Shown: positions 23,328 through 28,563 of the stretch, in pieces | Position numbering within the stretch: the first letter of the stretch is position 1 | How the letters are laid out: each line of letters opens with the position of its first letter | Source of the DNA: Desulfosudis sp034189195 | Lineage (GTDB): Bacteria > Desulfobacterota > Desulfobacteria > Desulfobacterales > Desulfosudaceae | Reading direction: 5' to 3' | DNA: 30,037 nucleotides | Assembly (NCBI GenBank): GCA_034189195.1 | Contig: JAXHVI010000150.1 | Span: forward strand, 1-30,037 | Program-made: the position numbers and the translations under genes | Notes under the pieces: generated by a model | What the model saw: the letters and a program-made list of their open reading frames with translations, nothing else | Databases searched by the model: none | What the model was told of the DNA's origin: nothing

Positions 23328-24175
23328 TTGCCTTTTTCGCCGGACGGAAACCCGGCGCCTTCCACTACAAACCAGGGGTTTGACAGGTTTTCCTTGTTGT
23401 ATGCCATGGGGCCGCCGGTGTCATGGCGACAAACACGGGCCCCCGCGTTTTCAGCAATAGCATGACCGGCGGCAATGTCCCACTCCATGGTGAGGCCCAG
23501 GCGGGGATAGAGATGGGCCCGGCCTTCGGCCACCAGGCACAGCTTCAACGAGCTGCCCGCCGGCACAAAGAGCACCTCACCGTGGGAACGCTTCAACTTT
23601 TCCACAAAGGACTCCACCTCCGGCGTCAGATGGGACCGGCTGCCCACCACGGTCAACGGAGAGGCCGGCCCGGCATGGGAGGGAAGCTTTTTGCCGCAAT
23701 CCGCCAGGTCCTGCCACTGCTTCAGCGCGCCGGAACCGGCGGCTGCAATGGCGCCGGGATCGTCCAGCCGGAAGGAACCGGCACCCTGCCCGCCCACGTA
23801 CAACACCTGCCGGACCGGAACGAAGATGGCGCCGAACACCGGGCGGCCGGCTTCCACCAGCGCGATGTTCACCGTGAATTCGCCGTTGCGCTTGACAAAC
23901 TCCTTGGTGCCGTCCAGCGGATCCACCAGCCACATCTGTTCCCAGCGCGAACGCTCGGCAAAGGGAATGTCCCGGCCCTCCTCGCTTAACAGCGGCACGC
24001 CGGTTTTTCGCAGGCGGTCGGCAATAATACGGTGGGCCTCCTGGTCCGCCAGGGTCAGGGGCGAATCATCGGCCTTGCGGATCACGTCAAAGTCCGAGTC
24101 ATAGACCTTCAGAATGGCCCGGCCGGCCTCCACGCAGGCAACCAGCACTGTGGAAATCCAGGATTCGTTTATCAT
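23324..24175 (-). CDS. cysQ: 3'(2'),5'-bisphosphate nucleotidase, CysQ type
   Basis: A 283-residue member of the Li-sensitive/inositol monophosphatase superfamily, expected to hydrolyse PAP to AMP in sulfur metabolism. Metal-binding motifs are SEEG (64-67), WLVDPLDGTKEFVKRNGEFTVNIAL (83-107, with D85 and D88) and EWDIAAGHAI (231-240). The KEF-x-NGEFTVNIAL wording is characteristic of CysQ rather than SuhB. The ATG at 24175 is chosen because the frame upstream (to 24250) has no family similarity and approaches tRNA-Cys; a ribosome site is not obvious. The gene lies behind two tRNAs and overlaps manC by four bases. Confidence 0.9.
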   Translation of the reverse strand: MINESWISTVLVACVEAGRAILKVYDSDFDVIRKADDSPLTLADQEAHRIIADRLRKTGVPLLSEEGRDIPFAERSRWEQMWLVDPLDGTKEFVKRNGEFTVNIALVEAGRPVFGAIFVPVRQVLYVGGQGAGSFRLDDPGAIAAAGSGALKQWQDLADCGKKLPSHAGPASPLTVVGSRSHLTPEVESFVEKLKRSHGEVLFVPAGSSLKLCLVAEGRAHLYPRLGLTMEWDIAAGHAIAENAGARVCRHDTGGPMAYNKENLSNPWFVVEGAGFPSGEKGK

Positions 24176-24238
24176 CGGAAAGTTTGAGAAGCCCCGCCCC
24201 TGCCTTTGACTGTGACGGCGCGAAGCGAAGTAAGTTGA

Positions 24239-24313
24239 TGGAGGCGGCATCCGGATTTGAACCGGAGAGTGTCGGTTTTGCAGACCGATGCCTTACCACT
24301 TGGCTATGCCGCC
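24239..24313 (-). tRNA. tRNA-Cys (GCA), CCA encoded
   Basis: Minus-strand cloverleaf: acceptor GGCGGCA (24307-24313) with TGCCGCC (24243-24249), D arm AGCCAAGTGGTAAGGC, anticodon stem TCGGT/ACCGA with loop CTGCAAA (anticodon GCA), T arm CTCCGGTTCAAATCCGGA, discriminator T and genomic CCA (24239-24241). Confidence 0.96.
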
Positions 24314-24320
24314 AAAAAAA

Positions 24321-24395
24321 TGGAGCGGGAAACGGGATTTGAACCCGCGACTTCGACCTTGGCAAGGTCGCACTCTACCACTGAGTTATTCCCGC
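24321..24395 (-). tRNA. tRNA-Gly (GCC), CCA encoded
   Basis: Minus-strand cloverleaf: acceptor GCGGGAA (24389-24395) pairs with TTCCCGC, D arm ACTCAGTGGTAGAGT, anticodon stem CGACC/GGTCG with loop TTGCCAA (anticodon GCC), T loop TTCAAAT, discriminator T and genomic CCA (24321-24323). It lies 7 bp upstream of tRNA-Cys, in one transcript. Confidence 0.96.
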
Positions 24396-24415
24396 TCAGT
24401 AAAAGATAAAAACGT

Positions 24416-24444
24416 TTTTTACCTTCTTATCCGGTTCTTGTCAA
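24416..24444 (-). promoter_or_regulatory. Promoter of the tRNA-Gly/tRNA-Cys (and likely cysQ) unit
   Basis: On the minus strand there is a perfect TTGACA (24439-24444), a 17-bp spacer and TAAAAA (24416-24421). The start near 24409 is about 14 nt before tRNA-Gly. It begins right behind the folD terminator. No terminator is evident between tRNA-Cys and cysQ. Confidence 0.65.
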
Positions 24445-24455
24445 CCGAAAAAATA

Positions 24456-24491
24456 ACCGGCGCAAAGGATATGCGGTTCCTTTGCGCCGGT
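24456..24491 (-). terminator. Strong Rho-independent terminator of folD
   Basis: A perfect 14-bp stem (ACCGGCGCAAAGGA at 24456-24469, TCCTTTGCGCCGGT at 24478-24491) with an 8-nt loop is followed on the minus strand by TATTTTTTCGG. It starts 9 nt past the folD stop codon. Confidence 0.93.
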
Positions 24492-24500
24492 CAGAAGGTA

Positions 24501-25412
24501 TTACATCAGCCCCAGTTTAAACTTGAGGGACTTTAATGTGTTGAGCATGAGCATGGTGATGGTCATGGGACCCACACCGCCGGGCACCGGTGTGATGAAG
24601 CCGGCAATCTCCCTGGCTGCCTCAAAATCCACATCCCCCGACAGAACGGCGACCATTTTGTTCGGGTCCTTGGCGCTGGGTTTTTCTCCCACCCGGTTTA
24701 CGCCCACATCAATAACGCAGGCACCGGGCTTGATCCACTCCGGTTTGACCAGCCCCGGTACACCGGCGGCAACGATCAGAATATCGGCCCGCTTGCAGTG
24801 TTCATCCATGTTTTTGGTCCGGGTGTGAACCACGGTCACCGTGGCGTTGGCGCCGGGGCCCTTCTGCAGCATCATGTTGGCAATGGGTTTGCCCACGATG
24901 TTGGAACGGCCCACCACCACCACTTCCGCGCCGCTGGTCTCCACGCCGGCCCGGACGATCATCTCCTGAATACCGGCCGGGGTGCAGGGCGGGAACTTGA
25001 CTTCACTGCCGCCGATCATCAGCCGGCCCACGTTCACCGGGTGAAAACCGTCCACGTCCTTGTCCGGATCAATGGCGTTGAGCACCTTTTTCTCATCGAT
25101 ATGCTTGGGCAGGGGCAGCTGCACCAGAATGCCGTGAATGGAATCATCCTTGTTGTACTTGTCGATCAGGGCCAGCAGGTCGGCCTCGGAAATGTCCACG
25201 GGCTGTGAGTCCTGGACCTCCTTGAACCCCACCCGGTGGGCCGTCTGAATCTTCAGGGTCACGTAGGAAATGGATGCCGGGTTCTCACCCACCAGGATGG
25301 TCACCAGCCCCGGTACCCGGCCGTGTTTTTCCTTGATCTCTTTTACCTCGGCCTCAATCTCATTTAAAATCTCTTCCCGAATCTCGGTTCCCTTAATCAG
25401 TTTTGCAGACAT
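24501..25412 (-). CDS. folD: Bifunctional methylenetetrahydrofolate dehydrogenase/methenyl-THF cyclohydrolase
   Basis: A 303-residue FolD, interconverting 5,10-methylene-, methenyl- and 10-formyl-THF. The catalytic pair Y50 and K54 occur in SYVTLKIQTAHRVG, followed by QLPLPKHID, DVDGFHPVN, the Rossmann-type VVVGRSNIVGKP and the terminal PVPGGVGPMTITMLM. In acetogenic-type carbon metabolism of sulfate reducers FolD also serves the Wood-Ljungdahl methyl branch, which is possible here. AAGGAG lies 7-8 nt before the ATG. It may have its own promoter after argC and ends at a strong terminator. Confidence 0.96.
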   Translation of the reverse strand: MSAKLIKGTEIREEILNEIEAEVKEIKEKHGRVPGLVTILVGENPASISYVTLKIQTAHRVGFKEVQDSQPVDISEADLLALIDKYNKDDSIHGILVQLPLPKHIDEKKVLNAIDPDKDVDGFHPVNVGRLMIGGSEVKFPPCTPAGIQEMIVRAGVETSGAEVVVVGRSNIVGKPIANMMLQKGPGANATVTVVHTRTKNMDEHCKRADILIVAAGVPGLVKPEWIKPGACVIDVGVNRVGEKPSAKDPNKMVAVLSGDVDFEAAREIAGFITPVPGGVGPMTITMLMLNTLKSLKFKLGLM

Positions 25413-25441
25413 GACTACACTCCTTTCATCCGTCGTTTATT

Positions 25442-25470
25442 TATATCGCACGCTCCAGCCGTAAAATCAA
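25442..25470 (-). promoter_or_regulatory. Possible promoter of folD
   Basis: In the 88-bp argC-folD gap, the minus strand has TTGATT (25465-25470) followed by the AT-rich GATATAAA. The -10 may be GATATA (17-bp spacer) or TATAAA (19-bp spacer); neither combination is ideal. Confidence 0.35.
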
Positions 25471-25500
25471 GCATTCGAACATATCCGGCGCACCGGGCCG

Positions 25501-26553
25501 TCACACCGGAAACGGTATCATATCAAGCCCCCGGCCCTCGTCAACACCAAACATGAGGTTCATGTTCTGAACCGCCTGGCCGGCGGCCCCCTTGACCAGG
25601 TTGTCGATGGCGGAGACCAGAATCAGGCGGTTGGCATGGGTATCCACACGAACGCCGATGTCGCAGAAATTGGTGCCCCGCACGAAACGGGTTTCCGGAA
25701 AGGCCCCCTCCCCGCACAGGCGGACAAAGGGCCGTCCCCTGTAATAATCGGCCAGGCACTGACGAATGTCCTGTTCGGACACCGCCTGCTCCGGGTTCGC
25801 GTAAATGGTTGACAGCATGCCGCGCGTCATGGGCACCAGGTGGGGAACAAAGGTCAGGGCCACCGGTGTCCCGGCCACATCGCCCAGAATCTCCTCCATT
25901 TCCGGCGCGTGGCGGTGGGTCGCCACTTTATAGGCTTTAAAAGATTCGTTCACCTCGCAGATATGCACCCCCAGTGACGGGGACCGGCCCGCGCCGCTGA
26001 CACCGGACTTGGCATCCACGATAATCGTCTTCGTATCAATGAGCCCGGCCCTGGCCAGCGGAATCAGCGGCAGCAGCACGCTGGTGGGATAGCAGCCCGG
26101 ATTGCCCACCAGATCGGCCTTTTTTATCTTTTCCCCGTACACCTCGCAGAGCCCGTAAACGCTCTTTTCGCAAAGTTCCTTTGCGGTGTGAGCCTGGTAA
26201 TGGCGTTCATAGGCCGCCACATCGGAAAACCGGAAGTCGGCGGAAAGGTCCACCACCCGCACGCCCCTGTCCAGCAGTTCCGGCACAATGCTCATGGGCA
26301 GTTTGTGGGGAAGGGCCGTGAAAACGATATCGGCCCGCTCACAGATGGGTTCCGGCGCAAAAGCCTCGCACACCAGAGAAACGGCTGCTCCCATCGCCGG
26401 ATAGACCTGGTTAAAAGGGACGCCGGCATACTGGCGGGAGGTGACGGCCGTAAGCGTGACATCCGGGTGTCCGGCCAGCAGCCGCACCAGCTCGGCCCCG
26501 GCATATCCCGTGGCCCCTACCACCGCGGCTCGAACATTTCCACTTTTTGACAT
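25501..26553 (-). CDS. argC: N-acetyl-gamma-glutamyl-phosphate reductase
   Basis: A 350-residue NADPH enzyme reducing N-acetylglutamyl-5-P to the semialdehyde, the third step of arginine synthesis. The Rossmann motif VVGATGYAGAELVRLL is at 11-26, the catalytic Cys is C154 in GNPGCYPT, and KSGVSGAGR and HRHAPEM follow. The length is typical. The ribosome site is AGGCAGGG about 6 nt before the ATG. Other arg genes are not in the window. A promoter with an adjacent palindrome (26603-26648) lies upstream. Confidence 0.96.
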   Translation of the reverse strand: MSKSGNVRAAVVGATGYAGAELVRLLAGHPDVTLTAVTSRQYAGVPFNQVYPAMGAAVSLVCEAFAPEPICERADIVFTALPHKLPMSIVPELLDRGVRVVDLSADFRFSDVAAYERHYQAHTAKELCEKSVYGLCEVYGEKIKKADLVGNPGCYPTSVLLPLIPLARAGLIDTKTIIVDAKSGVSGAGRSPSLGVHICEVNESFKAYKVATHRHAPEMEEILGDVAGTPVALTFVPHLVPMTRGMLSTIYANPEQAVSEQDIRQCLADYYRGRPFVRLCGEGAFPETRFVRGTNFCDIGVRVDTHANRLILVSAIDNLVKGAAGQAVQNMNLMFGVDEGRGLDMIPFPV

Positions 26554-26602
26554 GTCGGCCCTGCCTCAGTAACTATTTAAAATGATAAAGAAACAATGGT
26601 AC

Positions 26603-26648
26603 ATCTGCATAATTTGCAGATAATTGCACTATTTGGCCTGAATGGCAA
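26603..26648 (-). promoter_or_regulatory. Candidate argC promoter with overlapping palindromic operator
   Basis: On the minus strand TTGCCA (26643-26648), 17-bp spacer and AATTAT (26620-26625). The palindrome ATCTGCA-TAATT-TGCAGAT (26603-26621) overlaps the -10 by two bases and covers the likely start site, a typical repressor position. It does not clearly match the ArgR consensus I know. Confidence 0.45.
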
Positions 26649-26906
26649 CACTTTTTCACCGGCCCTGTTTCCGGCCCGCGGTATTGTTCGGGCGATGGCT
26701 GGCAAAAGCGCCGGTTTACTGTTCATCATTGGTTAAAGGGCGCGGAAAGGATGAAAAGGGTGGATTTAGATCGCAAGGTGTGCGAAAAGAGAACCGGCCG
26801 GAACAGCCCGCCTGTGCGGCTCCTGAAAAAGAAGAAATTCGAGCCGGTGACGGCACTGCAATAAGGGTACAGTTAACGATCTACGGGAACCTCGAAAAAT
26901 TAGATT

Positions 26907-26993
26907 CACCGCGCAGAGGTCGCAAAGAAAAGCATGAACACTGCGTGTAAAGCAGAGAATATAACTCTTTGCGTACTTTGCGCCTTTGCGGTG
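26907..26993. repeat. CTTTGCG-type inverted repeat element
   Basis: The left arm CACCGCGCAGAGGTCGCAAAG (26907-26927, written here with no gap at 21 bases trimmed to its ends CACCGC...CGCAAAG) faces the right arm CTTTGCG...CTTTGCGGTG (26967-26993). The right arm itself contains three CTTTGCG-like heptamers. Such CACCGCAAAG..CGCAAAG units are, as far as I know, common dispersed intergenic repeats in many bacteria and archaea. The inner spacer is AT-rich. Confidence 0.55.
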
Positions 26994-27070
26994 CAAAAAA
27001 AGAAACATCCAACATAGAAATTACGCCGTCCGGAACGGAAAGAAAATTCAATTTTTAAAGCGGCCATTAT

Positions 27071-28258
27071 ATGAAAACACGACTCAGAAAGCAGGCCCCC
27101 GGTCACCAGCCGTCGGCCTATGTGTATCAGCAGGAAAACTGGTATGTGGCCCGGGTGGAGGAGTCCTTCAAAGCGGCGGGCATTCAGGAACTGGCCGACC
27201 TGGGCGCCGCCGATATTGAACCGACCCCGCGGGGCATCCGCTTTTCAGCGGACAGGGCCACCCTGTATAAAATCAACTACACCTCCCGCCTGCTCTCCCG
27301 GTGCCTTGCGCCCCTGGCCGTTTTCCCCTGCCGGCACGCCGACGATCTTTACAGCGCCGGCAAGGCCCTGCCATGGAAAGATTTCTTTATAAAGGGCCGG
27401 ACCTTTGCCATTACCGCGGACGTTGTGAACAGCGACATCACCGACGCCCGGTATACAACCCTTCGCCTCAAGGATGCCATCGCCGACTATTTTACTGAAA
27501 ACACCGGCCGGCAGCGGCCTGACGTGGACACCCGCAATCCGGATGTTCGCGTGGATGTCACGGTTCTGGACAACCGGGCCGTCATCTCGCTGGACACCTC
27601 GGGAGAGGCGCTTCACAAGCGGGGCTACCGTGAGCTCAGTGTATCCGCGCCCATGCAGGAGACCGTGGCCGCCGCCATTCTCCATTTTTCCCGGTGGGAC
27701 AAAAAGACCCCCCTTTACGACCCCATGTGCGGGTCCGGCACGCTCCTGTGCGAAGCCCTGATGGCGGCCTGCAACATTCCGGCCGGCATTCTGCGCAACG
27801 CCTTCGGCTTCCAGATACTGCCCGACTTTGACCCGGCGCTCTGGCAGCAGGTCCGGAAGGCGGCGGATGCGGGAATCACGGAGATTCCCGAGGGCCTGAT
27901 CGCGGGCAGCGACGTCAACCCGGCTGCGGTCACTGCCGCGAAAACCAACCTCATGGGACTTCATTACGGAGGACGGGTTTCCATTGCGCAGCAGGCGTTT
28001 CTCGATATTCCGGAACTGGAAAACCGGCTCATTATAACCAATCCGCCTTATGGCATTCGCATGGGCAGGGACCGGGACCTGAGATTTTTTTATAAATGCC
28101 TGGGAGACTTTCTCAAACAGAAATGCCGGGGGTCCACCGCCTGGATATACTTCGGCGACAGGGACTACATCAAGAACCTGGGGCTCAAGACCGCCTGGAA
28201 ACTGCCCCTGCGGGCCGGCGGCCTGGACGGGCGCCTGGTGCGGTATGAACTCTACTGA
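27071..28258 (+). CDS. rlmL: THUMP-domain rRNA/tRNA guanine-N2 methyltransferase, RlmL-like
   Basis: A 395-residue SAM-dependent RNA methyltransferase of the UPF0020/RlmL group. A THUMP RNA-binding domain lies at about 50-175 and a Rossmann methyltransferase follows. Motif I DPMCGSGTLLCEAL is at 217-230, the acidic SDVNP at 280-284, and the catalytic NPPYGIRMG at 324-332. In E. coli the N-terminal half of RlmKL makes m2G2445 in 23S rRNA; here only that half is present, as in most bacteria outside gammaproteobacteria. YpsC-like or Trm14-like substrates cannot be excluded. The ATG at 27071 has a poor ribosome site. The gene is monocistronic; ilvD downstream has its own promoter. Confidence 0.85.
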   Translation: MKTRLRKQAPGHQPSAYVYQQENWYVARVEESFKAAGIQELADLGAADIEPTPRGIRFSADRATLYKINYTSRLLSRCLAPLAVFPCRHADDLYSAGKALPWKDFFIKGRTFAITADVVNSDITDARYTTLRLKDAIADYFTENTGRQRPDVDTRNPDVRVDVTVLDNRAVISLDTSGEALHKRGYRELSVSAPMQETVAAAILHFSRWDKKTPLYDPMCGSGTLLCEALMAACNIPAGILRNAFGFQILPDFDPALWQQVRKAADAGITEIPEGLIAGSDVNPAAVTAAKTNLMGLHYGGRVSIAQQAFLDIPELENRLIITNPPYGIRMGRDRDLRFFYKCLGDFLKQKCRGSTAWIYFGDRDYIKNLGLKTAWKLPLRAGGLDGRLVRYELY

Positions 28259-28312
28259 AACGAGGATGCCGATTTTTATGGCAAATTTAATTGCAAAACG
28301 GCAAAAATAGCC

Positions 28313-28340
28313 TTGACATCCGAAAAATCTTGATGATAAT
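28313..28340 (+). promoter_or_regulatory. Sigma70-type promoter of the ilvD operon
   Basis: TTGACA (28313-28318), 16-bp spacer, GATAAT (28335-28340). The start would be near 28347, about 28 nt before the leader peptide ATG and 217 nt before ilvD. Confidence 0.75.
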
Positions 28341-28374
28341 AGGTTAATTGCATATGAAAAAAGGTCTAATTTAG

Positions 28375-28470
28375 ATGAAACAGCAAACCGTTATCAGCAC
28401 AGTCTTCGGTGTAAACATTGGACTCATTAGCCTCCTGGTAGGCGCTATTCTGCTCCGGGCGGGCAAATAG
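28375..28470 (+). CDS. ilv leader peptide (31 residues)
   Basis: The sequence begins MKQQTVISTVFGVNIGLI, continues with a SLLVGAILL core and ends in a short basic tail (RAGK). Of 31 residues, 13 are Val (4), Ile (4) or Leu (5), the end products of the pathway containing the downstream ilvD. An AAAAAGG ribosome site lies about 10 nt upstream. Codons 5-8 (Thr-Val-Ile-Ser) are encoded by segment A of the attenuator, and the stop codon TAG touches segment B. This arrangement resembles the enteric ilvL leader. The peptide is also hydrophobic enough to be a one-helix membrane protein, but the surrounding RNA architecture makes a leader peptide much more likely. It is too short for usual gene callers. 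Confidence 0.8.
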   Translation: MKQQTVISTVFGVNIGLISLLVGAILLRAGK

Positions 28471-28509
28471 GCTGATAATGGCTTAGCAACACGATACACC
28501 TTAAAAAAA

Positions 28510-28542
28510 CCGTTATCAGCCCACTGATAACGGTTTTTTTTT
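28510..28542 (+). terminator. Attenuator terminator before ilvD
   Basis: A perfect 10-bp stem CCGTTATCAG (28510-28519) / CTGATAACGG (28524-28533), loop CCCA, is followed by nine T. It ends 21 nt before the ilvD ATG, with the AAAGGAGAGG ribosome site in between. A run of seven A before the stem could extend it. Any ilvD transcript from the upstream promoter must pass it. Confidence 0.93.
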
Positions 28543-28563
28543 ACCCGAAAAAGGAGAGGCCTT

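Larger units (their letters stand above)
26554..27070. other. 517-bp non-coding region between argC and the RlmL-like gene
   Basis: This divergent gap contains the argC promoter and palindrome at its left end and a CTTTGCG-type repeat at 26907-26993. The middle (about 26650-26900) has no recognisable feature; frames on both strands (plus 26642-26950, minus 26766-27008, plus 26752-26865) lack ribosome sites or family similarity and read through the repeat. No convincing promoter for the rightward gene at 27071 was found. Confidence 0.55.
28259..28563 (+). promoter_or_regulatory. ilvD leader region with ribosome-mediated attenuator
   Basis: The 305-bp gap before ilvD is almost wholly regulatory. 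In order: promoter (28313-28340); tiny frame MKKGLI (28354-28374); leader peptide (28375-28470); segment A CCGTTATCAGC (28388-28398) inside the leader peptide frame; segment B GGCTGATAATGG (28470-28481) at its stop codon; segment C CCGTTATCAGCC (28510-28521); segment D CTGATAACGG (28524-28533) and nine T. A can pair with B, B with C, and C with D, so A:B permits the C:D terminator while B:C prevents it. Confidence 0.85.

Noticed and set aside
26752..26865. Plus-strand 37-codon frame starting MKRVDLDRKV
   Set aside because: SD-like AAAGG is directly adjacent to the ATG with no spacing, and there is no similarity I can recognise; kept only as a note.
26907..26993. CRISPR array
   Set aside because: Only two inverted arms, no regular direct repeats with unique spacers, and no cas genes nearby.
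26766..27008. Minus-strand 80-residue frame (HRKGAKYAKS...)
   Set aside because: It is the translation of the CTTTGCG repeat, a well-known source of spurious gene calls.
28375..28470. Leader frame as a functional small membrane protein
   Set aside because: Hydrophobicity allows it, but its Val/Ile/Leu content, place within competing hairpins and position before ilvD fit a leader peptide better.
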